Positions 15,604 through 25,829 of a DNA stretch of 64,000 nucleotides are shown piece after piece. A model generated the notes under the pieces. That model searched no databases. It was not told the DNA's origin and saw nothing but the letters and a program-made list of their open reading frames with translations. Each line of letters starts with the position of its first letter. Positions within the stretch are counted from its first letter, which is position 1. The position numbers and the translations under genes were made by a program. The DNA is from LMUY01 sp965198895 (GTDB lineage Bacteria; Pseudomonadota; Alphaproteobacteria; Acetobacterales; Acetobacteraceae), in NCBI GenBank assembly GCA_965198895.1, contig OZ240676.1, positions 682,001-746,000 on the forward strand. Direction: 5' to 3'.

Positions 15604-18600
15604 ATGCTCCTGACCGTTCGCGACTGCTGCGTTCCCCACGATTACGTCTTGAAGCCGGACGGTCGGGCCGACATCGAGGACATTGCACTTGCGGTTCGGG
15701 CTGCCGAGGAGGACGCGGACGCCTTTTTCTCCCGGAACCACGTCACGGCAGGTATGCGGGTGTTGTTCCAGACCGGCTTGGAGCGCCTGGACGGACGGAG
15801 CCAACAGGCGGACTTCCTGCTTGCCCAGGCCATGGGCGGCGGTAAGACCCACTTGATGGTGGCTTTCGCACTGATTGCGAAGTCCCCGACCGTCCGTCAA
15901 CGAGTCATGGACGAGGCCAAGATGCACGTCCCAACCGGGTTTGGAGCCGCCCGCGTCGTGGCCTTCTCAGGCCGGAACAACCCCGATCACTACTTTTGGG
16001 GCGAGATCGCCCGCCAGTTGGGCAAAGCGGACACTGCGTTCAACAAGCACTGGCTGAACGGTCCAAAGGGGCCGGACGAGGCGGCATGGATCGAGTTAAT
16101 CGGCAATGAGCCGACGGTCATTCTCATTGACGAAATGGCGCCGTGGTTCCGCATGGCCGCCGCCGTCCAGATCGCCTCAGGCACCCTCGCCTCCCATGGC
16201 GAATACGCCCTTGCCAACCTCCGAGAGGCGGCCCGCAAGCTGCCACGGTGCATCCTCATCGGGTCGAGTCTTACCGGCACATACGGCGACGAGTCCCGGT
16301 CGCTGCTCCAAACCTTCGGAAACATCGAAGGTGAAGCTAAACGCGGCGCCAAGGTAATCGAGCCGGTCGCGGTCAACAACGACGAGATCTTCGACATCCT
16401 CAAGCGGAGGATTTTTGCCAAGCTGGCCACCCCGGACCAAGTCGAAGAGGTGGCCCAAGCTTATGCCGCAGCCATGGATGAGGCTGTCCGGTCCAAAACG
16501 GTCGCCCGCACGCCGGAGCAGTACGCGGACGACATCCGCCGCTGCCATCCGTTCCAGCCGAGCCTGCGAGAGGTGATCTCCCTCTTCCAGAACAACGAAC
16601 GCTTCCGCAAAACGCGCGGCCTTCTATCCCTGATGCAGGCAATCGTCCGATGCGTTTGGCTCCCGGAGAGGACGAATACGGTCCACTTGATCGGCGTTCA
16701 GCACATGGACCTGAACCAGCCGGAGATGCGGACGTCCGATCTGCCTTTTGCTGAGTTGCTCCCTGCGATCACGGAAGACATCGCCCAGGGCGGCCAAGCG
16801 GTGGCCGAAACCGTTGACCGCCAACTCGGCTCGGACGCCGGAACCCAGGCAGCCAACGTGATCTTGGCAGCGTCCCTAAAGCCGGACGTGGACGATAAGA
16901 TCGGTCTCCCGGCTAAGCAGGTTGTCGAATACCTGGTGGCGCCGGGTCGCTTGGCTTCCGAATTTGAAACCGCCATCGCCAAGCTGGAGACGGGATACCA
17001 CCTCCACCGCGACCCACGTGACGGTAGGCTCTATTACTCGCCGAACGAGACCATCGAGAAGCGGCTTGCCCGCGAGGCAACTAACGCTCCCGGGAACAAA
17101 ATAGACGCCGAGATCGAGGCCCGCCTTGCCGACGCGTTCTCCCCTACGACGAAGCGGGCCTATCAGTCGGTCATGGCTCTGCCGGAAGTCGGTCGCATTG
17201 CCAACGAACTCGGACGCGAACGCCGTCTGATCGTCATCAATCCAGATAGCGACGTTCCTCCGAAGTTTGCCAACGAACTGTTCATGCATCAGCAGAACAA
17301 GAACAACTTCGTAATCGTCAACGGGTCCGCAACCGAGTTTGCAAACATCGAAAAGTGCATCCGCCGGATCTACGCATGCAAGAAGGTGCTCTCGACACTG
17401 TCGGTGGATCACCCCAACCACGGCGAAGTCGAGAAGAAGGGCGCCACGGCCGAGTTCGATTTGACCAGCACAATCGAGGCTACCTTCAACCAGGTCTGGT
17501 ATCCGGCATATGACCCGGCCACCAAGGCCGTCCGACTGGTTCCCACCAAGCTAAGTCTCCGTTCCGCTCGGGAGGTGGGTCAGAAGCCGCAACTCCAAGG
17601 CGAAGCGGCCGTGGAAGAGGCTCTGGTCGGCGTCGGCAAGCTCTACGTTCAAGTCGAGGGCGACGAAAAGGTATTAGACACCCTGCTCGTCCGCGCCAAT
17701 GACCAATTGTGGGGCAGCGATAAGCGCCTTTCATGGTCCGACCTTCAGGCTCGGAGCCGCGAGGTCGGGCGCTTTCCGTTCCTGCCGCCCGGCGGGCTAG
17801 ACGCCCTGCGGAAGCACGCTCTGGTAAGGGATAGCTGGAGAGTCCGTGACGACAAGCTGGTCAAAGGCCCTTTCGAGCCGGACAAGACGAGGATCTCCGT
17901 CAGCACGGAGAGCCTCGATCCTTTGACGGGAGAAGCCACCATCTCGGTCCAGGCACTCGACGCCGGGCCGTCTCCCAAGATCCACTGGGAGTCGGGCACG
18001 GTCGTGTCCGAAGCATCGGATGAGTTGGCCGAACTCAGGTTCAAGACGAGGGAACTGCGACTGGCATTCCTCGCCGTGGATCCAACGAAGGCTTCGCCCA
18101 CTGGCGATCCCACCATCTGGCGGAACACCATCTCGATCCTATTCGAGGAGACGCCATCGGTTGACGGACGGGACGTCCATATCGTCGTCAAGCCGGATGT
18201 CGCATCAGTGCGTTACACGACGGACGCGTCATCGCCCCGTCAAGGCGGTTCGAGCTACGACGCCCCTTTCTCCATCCCCTCCGACCAGGACATCCTGGTC
18301 CGGGTTCTCGCGGTCGACGGCGACATGGAGGCCGAGGAAACGAAGCGCTTCGACCGGCGATCGTCGTTCGAACGCACCAAGGGTGACGGTTTCGCCGGGG
18401 AAGACCGCACTCCGACCGTGCGCGAACACGTGGACGAGCGCAAACCGGCTCAACTTACCTCCGCGTCATTGGCCTGGACCGCGACCAAGGGAACCTACGA
18501 CGCCTTGGATGCACTTCAAGCGGCGTCCGCTACCACCGTCGGCAAGCGTTTGTCCGTAGGTGAAGGCGATAAAGCCATAACCATGGTCCTGGGAAGCGAC

Positions 18601-18798
18601 ACGTCAGTTTCGGGCGCGAGCCTAAAGGCTTTGCTGACCGCGGCGAGAACTGCGCTGATGGTCGAGGAAACTCCGGCCACCATGAGCCTCAAGAGCATCC
18701 GGTTCTCAACCGGGGCGGACCTCATCGCTTTCCTAGAGGCGACCAAGATCGACATCGGCGATCCCCGTCAAGCTATCACCCAAGACGGAGTCGCCTAG
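15604..18798 (+). CDS. DUF499 ATPase of an antiphage-associated methylase/helicase cassette
   Basis: A 1064-residue AAA-like ATPase. The Walker A motif AMGGGKT is at 76-82 and the Walker B VILIDEMA at 172-179. These lie in the DUF499 domain, a large predicted ATPase found next to DNA methylase and helicase genes. The C-terminal third has a chitobiase-like beta-sandwich stretch (VHIVVKPDVASVRYTTDAS, then PFSIPSDQDILVRVLAVDG) and a final alpha/beta domain. It is the first of four adjacent genes (DUF499, DUF3780, DUF1156, PLD-helicase) that are commonly found together and annotated as antiphage-associated; I believe the name ARMADA has been used for related arrays, but am not certain it applies. 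The start has AAGGA 6 bp upstream. Its biochemical role is unknown. Confidence 0.88.
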   Translation: MLLTVRDCCVPHDYVLKPDGRADIEDIALAVRAAEEDADAFFSRNHVTAGMRVLFQTGLERLDGRSQQADFLLAQAMGGGKTHLMVAFALIAKSPTVRQRVMDEAKMHVPTGFGAARVVAFSGRNNPDHYFWGEIARQLGKADTAFNKHWLNGPKGPDEAAWIELIGNEPTVILIDEMAPWFRMAAAVQIASGTLASHGEYALANLREAARKLPRCILIGSSLTGTYGDESRSLLQTFGNIEGEAKRGAKVIEPVAVNNDEIFDILKRRIFAKLATPDQVEEVAQAYAAAMDEAVRSKTVARTPEQYADDIRRCHPFQPSLREVISLFQNNERFRKTRGLLSLMQAIVRCVWLPERTNTVHLIGVQHMDLNQPEMRTSDLPFAELLPAITEDIAQGGQAVAETVDRQLGSDAGTQAANVILAASLKPDVDDKIGLPAKQVVEYLVAPGRLASEFETAIAKLETGYHLHRDPRDGRLYYSPNETIEKRLAREATNAPGNKIDAEIEARLADAFSPTTKRAYQSVMALPEVGRIANELGRERRLIVINPDSDVPPKFANELFMHQQNKNNFVIVNGSATEFANIEKCIRRIYACKKVLSTLSVDHPNHGEVEKKGATAEFDLTSTIEATFNQVWYPAYDPATKAVRLVPTKLSLRSAREVGQKPQLQGEAAVEEALVGVGKLYVQVEGDEKVLDTLLVRANDQLWGSDKRLSWSDLQARSREVGRFPFLPPGGLDALRKHALVRDSWRVRDDKLVKGPFEPDKTRISVSTESLDPLTGEATISVQALDAGPSPKIHWESGTVVSEASDELAELRFKTRELRLAFLAVDPTKASPTGDPTIWRNTISILFEETPSVDGRDVHIVVKPDVASVRYTTDASSPRQGGSSYDAPFSIPSDQDILVRVLAVDGDMEAEETKRFDRRSSFERTKGDGFAGEDRTPTVREHVDERKPAQLTSASLAWTATKGTYDALDALQAASATTVGKRLSVGEGDKAITMVLGSDTSVSGASLKALLTAARTALMVEETPATMSLKSIRFSTGADLIAFLEATKIDIGDPRQAITQDGVA

Positions 18799-18799
18799 G

Positions 18800-19429
18800 G
18801 TGGCCCGCATTGCCGCCGTCGAACAGAACCCGGAACGGACGGCACCCATCCGTTCTAAGTCGGTCGCTCGGACCCGGCGCCCCGATGTCGAGGGATTTGG
18901 CTGCCCGCGTACAGACTGGCCCCATCATTTCCGGGTGACGATACCTGAAGTCCGAGGTGGAGAGGTCCGCATCGTCGAGGATTTCGGCGTCGGCGGCCAT
19001 TCGGCGGGCCAGGGCGACGAAGCCGTGCGCTGCGTGCTCCCCCGTGCCCGCTGGAACGCGATCGCCGATCTCGCGCGGCGGGAGTTCAACGAACGGCTTC
19101 GTGCCCTCGGCCTCCCGACGGGCGCGTGGAAACCGGGTACGACTAAGATTGAACGCATGTTGGGTCAGGAACTGGTCCTGCTCGCGTGCGCGACCGGTGC
19201 CGCCGACAACGCAGACGTCGCAGCTATAGGAGCGAGTTGGGCCTCACTTCGTCCCGAGGAGCGTTGGTGGTTCGCGGGCTGGCTTCAAGGCCGGGCATCT
19301 GATCGGGTGATGCTAGGCGCAGCGCTTCTCCTGTCGGGCGGACCGGCGGAGAACCGGACGCCAATCCCGCCCCCCTCCAAGCCCCAGGCGGCATTGCCTC
19401 TATTCGACGTGCCTCCGGGGAAACACTGA
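18800..19429 (+). CDS. DUF3780 protein of the antiphage-associated cassette
   Basis: A 209-residue protein with the DUF3780 pattern: DFGVGGHSAGQG, LPRARWNAIADLARREFNER, GTTKIERMLGQELVLLACA and LRPEERWWFAGWLQG. The family is of unknown function and is found almost only in this type of gene cassette. The start is a GTG one base after the DUF499 stop, and the DUF1156 methylase starts 3 bp after its own stop, so the three are tightly co-translated. It could be an adaptor between the ATPase and the methylase; that is inference from stoichiometry and position. Confidence 0.87.
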   Translation: MARIAAVEQNPERTAPIRSKSVARTRRPDVEGFGCPRTDWPHHFRVTIPEVRGGEVRIVEDFGVGGHSAGQGDEAVRCVLPRARWNAIADLARREFNERLRALGLPTGAWKPGTTKIERMLGQELVLLACATGAADNADVAAIGASWASLRPEERWWFAGWLQGRASDRVMLGAALLLSGGPAENRTPIPPPSKPQAALPLFDVPPGKH

Positions 19430-19432
19430 GCC

Positions 19433-22400
19433 ATGCCAATGGACGATGTGAGTGAAGTCAATCCGCCAAACCGGGGTTTGGCGCCGTTCTCCCTTAAAGA
19501 TGCGCCTTCATTGATCGAGCGGGTTTTTCCGGCGCAAAAGGTCGGCATTGAGGCGCAGAAGGAGCGGAAGGCAGTTGCTGGGCAAACGCTAACTGCGCTC
19601 GGTGCATACTGGAAGGGACGTAAACCGCTGGTTCTGGTGCGGGCCTGCGTGCTGGCTAGTTTGTTGCCCGCGACGGATGATCCTGAAGGTGATCTTGAAC
19701 TCTTCGAAGCTTTGATGCGCATGGACCTTCAGGGACTGATCCGCAGATCGCCCGATGTGACGGCCGGGATGGTGGCCACATCACCTGTCGTAGCCGTGGA
19801 CGATTGGGTGCAGCACATTGAGTTAGGGGGGCGAGAACTTGCCTCCACCCAAGTCAATTCCGAAAAATCCACCGATGCCGTCGTAAGGGGAAAATGGCGC
19901 AAGATCGAATTGGGCCATCTATCTTCCAGGGAAGAGCGGATACAGGAGCGAGAGCGCTTAGAGGCGGCGCGAGACGAGTTGCGACTGCGGGCCTTCTCGG
20001 CACTTCCGTTTGCAGAGCAGGTCGGCATCAGCGAGCGCGTAGAGAAGGTAGAGGTAATACAGAGAGCAGATGATCCATTGTATGCCGGAGTTTTGCCGAG
20101 GGCGAACCAGAAGCTGGGTACGACGGCTTCAACCCTTCAGGAACTCGTTCTGCAACTCGGCATTGCTCGCTTTGGGCATCGTACTATCGTTGGGGATCCT
20201 TTTTGCGGCGGAGGCAGCATTCCGTTCGAGGCGACCCGACTGGGGTGTGGAATCGTCGCGAGGGATCTTAATCCGATTGCTGCCATGTTGACTTGGGGCG
20301 CATTAAATATTGTAGGTGCCGACAGCACTGCGAAAGAGATGCTACGTAAACGCCAAGTCAGCGTTGAGCAAAAAGTGGCTTTGGAGATCGAGGATCTCGG
20401 GATTGAGCATGATGAGTTGGGCAATCAGGCCAAGGCATACTTGTATTGCCTGGAGGCTCTGGATCCTCAGACGGGATGGTTAATCCCCGCGATTCCTTCG
20501 TTAGTCATCAGCGAGACTCGGAGGTGTGTGGTCAGACTACTCCCCAACCATGCCAAGAAGCGCTTCGACCTAGAACTTGATGAGGGTGTTGACCAAGCGG
20601 TAATGCAGGAGGCCGCCAAAGGGACCGTTCGCGATGGCGCGCTCGTCTACCGTCTTGCGGTGATAGCGGGAGGCGAAGAAGAGGAATTCAGAGTGTCGAT
20701 CGCTCGGATCCGCGGCGACGGAGAAGGCAGTCAACAGCCCGATGGCTCTGTCCTGAACCTGCTCCGTCGATGGGGGAAGGAAGACGTCATGCCGCGTCCG
20801 TATAGGTGGATCCCCGATGCGAAACCGGTGGTTTCGGGCACGAGTCCCGGCGCCTGGTCGGACGGAGATCTATGGCAAGAACGCTTGTACGCAATTCAAT
20901 GGACGAGATCCTCCAACCAAACTGAATCGACCGGGAAGCGTCGTCTTGAGACATTCTTCGCTGCTCCCACGAAGCGCGATGTTGAGGTGGAGGATCGTAT
21001 CAGGCACCTCGTGCAAGAGAATTTACTCCGCTGGCAGGCTGAAGGCTTTGTCTCCGATATGGAGATTGAGACAGGCAAGGAAACCGAAGGCCCTATCAGG
21101 ACAAATGGCTGGAAGTTTTGGCATCAGCTTTTCGTTCCTAGGGCCATTCTAACGGCCCAGATCATAGGGCGGGCCTGGGGTAAAACTCCCGACGGCGCTT
21201 TAGCAATAGCCCGCTACCTCGACAACAGTTCGAAGGGCTGCCGGTGGAAAGTTTCGCAATCAGGCGGGGATGGAGGTGCCATTGCAACCTTCGACAGCCA
21301 AGCTTTGAAGACTGGTTTCAATTGGGCAGTTCGTTCGTCATCCTCTACGCCATGGCCTATGCGCAATCAGCCAGCCTATGGAGTTGGCGCGGTGACCGAG
21401 ATTTCGACAGGTCCAGTGAGTGAAATGCGTGAGACCGCAGATATCTTTATTACAGATCCACCCTATGCAGATGCAGTTCACTACCACGAGATTACAGAGT
21501 TTTTCATCTCGTGGTTACGGAAAGACCCACCGCCACCTTTTGATCGCTGGACGTGGGACAGTCGTCGGCCCCTGGCAATTCAAGGCAAGGGGGAGAAGTT
21601 CCGATCCGACATGGTTGACGCCTTTCGGGCCATGGCTGAGCGCATGCCGGACAACGGCCTACAGGTCTGCATGTTCACGCACCAGGACGCGGGCGTCTGG
21701 GCAGACATGGCCGGGATCGTCTGGGGTGCCGGATTGCGAGTCACTGCGGCTTGGTACGTCTCGACCGAGACAACCAGCGAACTGAAGAAGGGAGGTTACG
21801 TCCAGGGCACCGTCCTTCTGGTTCTACGAAAACGTCGTGGGGATGAGCGCGCTTACAAAGACGAGATTGTGCTGGAAGTTCGGGGAGCGGTGGAGAAACA
21901 GGTGGCATTGCTTACGGGCCTGAACCAGAGCGCAAAAGCCCATCAGCGCAGTGAAAACCCGTTTAGCGATGCAGATATGCAAATGGCCGGGTATGCGGCC
22001 GCTTTGGAGGTGTTGACCGGATACACCCACATTGAGGGTGTAGACATGACGCGCGAGGCACTTCGCCCCCGCGTCAAAGGGCAGGTTGGGATCGTTGAGG
22101 AGATGATTGGCCTAGCTGTCCAAACTGCGACGGAGATGATGCGACCTATCGGGATTGAAGGTTCCCTTTGGGAGCGCTTGTCACCAACAGAGCGGTTCTG
22201 GCTGAAGATGACCGAGGCTGAAGCCAACTTCCCTGCCGGTCAACGAGCGGGGAAACTCGACGACTACCAGAATTTCGCCAAAGCCTACCGTGCTGAAGGC
22301 TGGGATGGACTCATGGCCGACCAGACGCCCAACAAAGCTCGTTTGAAAAGCGCGGCTGACTTCAAGCGCGCCATGATGACCGGGCATCCCTTCGCTGGCG

Positions 22401-22651
22401 GGTTGCTGCGCCCGGTTCTATACTCAGTGAACGAACTCAGGATCGCCGCCGAGCGCGAGGATGACCATGAGGTATCGGGCCAGCGTGCCGTGTCTGGTCT
22501 GCGGGACAATTTGATTTCATGGGCAGGCCAGCGCCAATTGGCTATGGTAGTTGCAGAATGGCTGGGCAGGACCCTCAACCGCCAGCATCCCGGTGAAGCC
22601 AGCGCTGCCAGAACCCTCGCCGCGCTGATACGCACCGAACGGTTGGGCTAG
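19433..22651 (+). CDS. DUF1156 DNA methyltransferase of the antiphage-associated cassette
   Basis: A 1072-residue protein. It begins with the DUF1156 domain (LIERVFPAQKVGIEAQKERK). The SAM-binding motif DPFCGGGSIPFEA follows at about 255 and the catalytic DPPY at about 675 (ITDPPYADAVHYHE), with roughly 400 residues between them. It probably methylates adenine in DNA and would mark self DNA for the cassette's nuclease or helicase arm. The codon usage is clearly more AT-rich than the genes on either side, suggesting a separate history or a local replacement. A second in-frame ATG at 19439 is an alternative start. About 240 bp without a gene separate it from the helicase. Confidence 0.88.
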   Translation: MPMDDVSEVNPPNRGLAPFSLKDAPSLIERVFPAQKVGIEAQKERKAVAGQTLTALGAYWKGRKPLVLVRACVLASLLPATDDPEGDLELFEALMRMDLQGLIRRSPDVTAGMVATSPVVAVDDWVQHIELGGRELASTQVNSEKSTDAVVRGKWRKIELGHLSSREERIQERERLEAARDELRLRAFSALPFAEQVGISERVEKVEVIQRADDPLYAGVLPRANQKLGTTASTLQELVLQLGIARFGHRTIVGDPFCGGGSIPFEATRLGCGIVARDLNPIAAMLTWGALNIVGADSTAKEMLRKRQVSVEQKVALEIEDLGIEHDELGNQAKAYLYCLEALDPQTGWLIPAIPSLVISETRRCVVRLLPNHAKKRFDLELDEGVDQAVMQEAAKGTVRDGALVYRLAVIAGGEEEEFRVSIARIRGDGEGSQQPDGSVLNLLRRWGKEDVMPRPYRWIPDAKPVVSGTSPGAWSDGDLWQERLYAIQWTRSSNQTESTGKRRLETFFAAPTKRDVEVEDRIRHLVQENLLRWQAEGFVSDMEIETGKETEGPIRTNGWKFWHQLFVPRAILTAQIIGRAWGKTPDGALAIARYLDNSSKGCRWKVSQSGGDGGAIATFDSQALKTGFNWAVRSSSSTPWPMRNQPAYGVGAVTEISTGPVSEMRETADIFITDPPYADAVHYHEITEFFISWLRKDPPPPFDRWTWDSRRPLAIQGKGEKFRSDMVDAFRAMAERMPDNGLQVCMFTHQDAGVWADMAGIVWGAGLRVTAAWYVSTETTSELKKGGYVQGTVLLVLRKRRGDERAYKDEIVLEVRGAVEKQVALLTGLNQSAKAHQRSENPFSDADMQMAGYAAALEVLTGYTHIEGVDMTREALRPRVKGQVGIVEEMIGLAVQTATEMMRPIGIEGSLWERLSPTERFWLKMTEAEANFPAGQRAGKLDDYQNFAKAYRAEGWDGLMADQTPNKARLKSAADFKRAMMTGHPFAGGLLRPVLYSVNELRIAAEREDDHEVSGQRAVSGLRDNLISWAGQRQLAMVVAEWLGRTLNRQHPGEASAARTLAALIRTERLG

Positions 22652-22894
22652 CCCTGAACAAGATTGAGAAGGCCATGCTAAATGCCAACTTCGCAAGAAG
22701 AAGGCGGCCCTGGCCGCCGATCGAAAGAACCGGGCCGCAATGAACGCAGCAGGCCGCATCTCGCCGTCCCCGACTAGATCAGTTGTGTTCCCAGGCAAGG
22801 TTCAGCAGCAGTTCACGAGAGGCCGTGTGCACGAGGTCACGGTCGAGGTCCGTTCTCCACCCCGGCGCGCGAGCAAAACGCCGACAAGGTCCAA

Positions 22895-25783
22895 ATGACC
22901 ACGGCTCCGACGAATGCTTCCCGTGACCGCAGTTCCGGTTTCGGAATCCGGCGTTTTTCGTCCCGGATTGTCCGGCTGGACCACGCGTTCCTCCGCGATC
23001 GTCTGCGGGGCGCTCAACAATACGATCGCATTGCGGGGTATTTCCGCTCCTCGATCTTCGAAGTCGCCTCCGAGGAGCTACAATCCGTCGGGCGAGTCCG
23101 CGTGGTTTGCAACTCCGACCTCAACCCCGAGGATCTCCGCGCATCGAAGGAGGCTCGGGCGAGCGCCATGCTTCAACGCTGGTGGCAGGACAGTGCCGAC
23201 GGCACGTCCATCGAGATGGACACGTTGCTCAAGGGCGACCGATACGCCCGCCTGAAGCAAATGCTCCAGGCTCGCGACGCCAACGGTGCCCCGAAAGTCC
23301 AAATCAAGGTCATCGACCGGGTGACCGCGCCGCTGCTGCACGGGAAAGCCGGGATCATCACCCTCGCCGACGGGCGACAGACCTGCTTCATGGGGTCCGT
23401 CAACGAGACCAGGGACGCTTGGCAGGACCACTACGAACTGCTCTGGGAGGACGAGAGCGCCGAGGGTATTGCCTGGACCCAAGACGAGTTCGACTTCCTC
23501 TGGAAGAAGGCCGTCGATCTGCCGGACGCCGTGATTCAGGAAGTCGAACGCTGCGCCGACCGCATCGAGATTAGGCTGGAAGATTGCCCGGCTTGGTCAC
23601 TCGGCACCGCGACTGACCTGCCGCGCGCCGCACTGGCGGAGTCTCCGATCTCTCGCGCCGGGGAAGGGTTGCAGCCCTGGCAGAAGTCCTACGTGGCCGA
23701 GTTCCTTAGGCATCGCGAAGTCTACGGAAAGGCCCGGCTATTGCTGGCCGATGAGGTTGGCGTCGGAAAGACGCTGTCATTGGCAACGGCCGCCCTCCTG
23801 ACGGCTCTGATGGGCGACGGACCGGCGCTGATCCTCGTCCCCTCCACGCTAACCCAGCAATGGCAGGTGGAACTCTGGGATCGGCTCGGGGTGCCCTCCG
23901 CCCGCTGGTGGTCAGCGCGAAAGGTATGGGTCGATCACCTCGGCCATATCATCCGCGCCAATGGTCCAGCCGACATCGTCAGGTGCCCCTTCCGTGTTGC
24001 CGTGGTCTCCACCGGCTTGCTCATGCGGCTGTCCGAGGAACGCAAAGCACTCCTGGAGAAGCGGACCGGCAAAGGGGAGGCAACCTATGGCGTGGTGGTC
24101 CTCGATGAGGCGCATCGGGCACGCGGAGCGGTGGAGCGCGGCAGCGACGACCGGAAGCCGAACCGCCTGATGTCGTTCATGCTGGAGATCTCGCATCGTG
24201 CCAGGCACGTTCTGCTGGGCACGGCGACACCCATCCAAACGGATCCCTTGGATCTCTGGGATCTCATGCAGATTCTCGCCAGCGGCGCGGACCACGTGCT
24301 GGGTAACCAGATGAGCTACTGGCGCAATGCGCCCTCCCGGTCTCTCGAACTGGTAAGCGGCAAGGAAAAGCCGCGGGAGGAGGCTGACGCATGGCAATGG
24401 CTCAACAACCCCATCCCGCCAGGCAGCGAGCACGCCGTCTTCGATCATGCACGCTCCGACTTGTCGATGACCTCCAACGACTACTCGACCGCCAAGTCCT
24501 ACACCGAACTGGACGACATCCTCACTCGGGACGAGCTACGCGACCTCATCCAGCAAGACCAAGGCGGGATGGGCTTCCTGCAACGGCACAACCCCGTCGT
24601 CAGACACGTCGTCCTCCGTCGCCGCAAGGCGCTTGAGGAAGCCGGATTGATGAAGCCGGTGGCGGTCGAGATTCATCCCCGCGAAGCCGAACCGGACCGA
24701 CGGTCGCGGTTGTACTTCGGGGCTACCGGGAGGGCCGTTGAAACCTCGCACACGCTGCGAGAGGCGTTCGAGGTGGCGGAGGAGTTCACCAAAGCGCTGA
24801 TGGCCCGCAACAAGGGTGCCGGGTTCATGCGCAGCCTATTGCTTCAACGCATATGCTCTTCCACGACGGCAGGCCTGGGAACTGCCAGAGCACTTGGAAA
24901 GGGACCGGACGGGCGGGAGACCCTGTTGGCCGCGCTCGGCGATGAGGAAGACGATGATGCCGTGTCGGTGTTGCAGACCGTCGAAGAGCCGTCCCCGGCT
25001 GAGACGGATGCGCTAAGGCGGCTGACCTCCCTCCTCGAAGCTTCAGTGGCCGAGGCGGAAGATCCCAAGTTCCTGGTTCTCCGCCACTACCTACGGGACC
25101 GGGATTGGCTGACGCTCGGCTGCATCGTTTTCAGCCAGTACTTCGATACCGCCAAATGGATCGCCGCCCGGTTGGCGAACGATCTTCCGGACGAACCGAT
25201 CGCGCTTTATGCAGGCGCCGGGAAGTCGGGGGTCCACCGGAACGGCCGCTTCAACGCCGTCGAGCGGGATGCCATCAAGACGGCCGTCCGGGATCGGTCT
25301 GTCCGTCTGGTCATTGCCACGGACGCCGCTTGCGAAGGCCTGAACCTGCAAACCCTCGGCACCCTGATCAACGTCGACCTGCCGTGGAACCCCTCCCGCT
25401 TGGAACAGCGCATCGGTCGGATCAAGCGGTTCGGCCAACTGAGGGACGGCGTCGACATGCTGAACCTCGTCTACGAGGGCAGCCGCGACGAGGACGTCTA
25501 CGACAAGATCTCCGAGCGCATGAAGGACAAGTTCGACATCTTCGGGCAGTTGCCGGACACACTGTCCGACGACTGGATCGACGACGCCCAGGGTCTCGAC
25601 AAGGAGTTGAAGAAGTTCGTCACGGGTCGCCAGCGGGCGAACGCCTTCGATGCACGGTGGGGGAACACCGCGACCGGCGTCACGATGTCCAACGCGGAAC
25701 GCGAGTGGCAGAAGGGTTGGCAGACCTGCCGGGAGGTCCTCTCCCGTCGCGACATCGCCAAGAAGCTTGGCGAAGGCTGGTGA
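22895..25783 (+). CDS. Phospholipase D-like / SNF2-type helicase of the antiphage-associated cassette
   Basis: A 962-residue fusion. The N-terminal phospholipase D-type nuclease domain has the H-x-K...G-S-x-N signature (HGKAGI at about 149 and GSVNE at about 168). It is followed by a two-lobed SF2/SNF2 helicase with LLADEVGVGKT (about 285-295), VVLDEAHRA (about 402-410), ATDAACEGLNLQ and the arginine-finger region RIGRIKRFGQ. Proteins of this type would translocate on DNA and cut it, the likely effector of the DUF499/DUF1156 cassette; the combination recalls the helicase plus PLD pair of DISARM. Only one HKD half is visible, so the nuclease may need to dimerise. Confidence 0.9.
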   Translation: MTTAPTNASRDRSSGFGIRRFSSRIVRLDHAFLRDRLRGAQQYDRIAGYFRSSIFEVASEELQSVGRVRVVCNSDLNPEDLRASKEARASAMLQRWWQDSADGTSIEMDTLLKGDRYARLKQMLQARDANGAPKVQIKVIDRVTAPLLHGKAGIITLADGRQTCFMGSVNETRDAWQDHYELLWEDESAEGIAWTQDEFDFLWKKAVDLPDAVIQEVERCADRIEIRLEDCPAWSLGTATDLPRAALAESPISRAGEGLQPWQKSYVAEFLRHREVYGKARLLLADEVGVGKTLSLATAALLTALMGDGPALILVPSTLTQQWQVELWDRLGVPSARWWSARKVWVDHLGHIIRANGPADIVRCPFRVAVVSTGLLMRLSEERKALLEKRTGKGEATYGVVVLDEAHRARGAVERGSDDRKPNRLMSFMLEISHRARHVLLGTATPIQTDPLDLWDLMQILASGADHVLGNQMSYWRNAPSRSLELVSGKEKPREEADAWQWLNNPIPPGSEHAVFDHARSDLSMTSNDYSTAKSYTELDDILTRDELRDLIQQDQGGMGFLQRHNPVVRHVVLRRRKALEEAGLMKPVAVEIHPREAEPDRRSRLYFGATGRAVETSHTLREAFEVAEEFTKALMARNKGAGFMRSLLLQRICSSTTAGLGTARALGKGPDGRETLLAALGDEEDDDAVSVLQTVEEPSPAETDALRRLTSLLEASVAEAEDPKFLVLRHYLRDRDWLTLGCIVFSQYFDTAKWIAARLANDLPDEPIALYAGAGKSGVHRNGRFNAVERDAIKTAVRDRSVRLVIATDAACEGLNLQTLGTLINVDLPWNPSRLEQRIGRIKRFGQLRDGVDMLNLVYEGSRDEDVYDKISERMKDKFDIFGQLPDTLSDDWIDDAQGLDKELKKFVTGRQRANAFDARWGNTATGVTMSNAEREWQKGWQTCREVLSRRDIAKKLGEGW

Positions 25784-25829
25784 GCACGCTGACCGACCTC
25801 TCCGGCTTGCCGGGACGTTCTCGAAACCC

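Noticed and set aside
25650..25829. 60-residue extension of the DUF6000 protein into the helicase gene
   Set aside because: The extension is low-complexity sequence inside helicase coding DNA; the family pattern begins after the ATG doublet at 25830.
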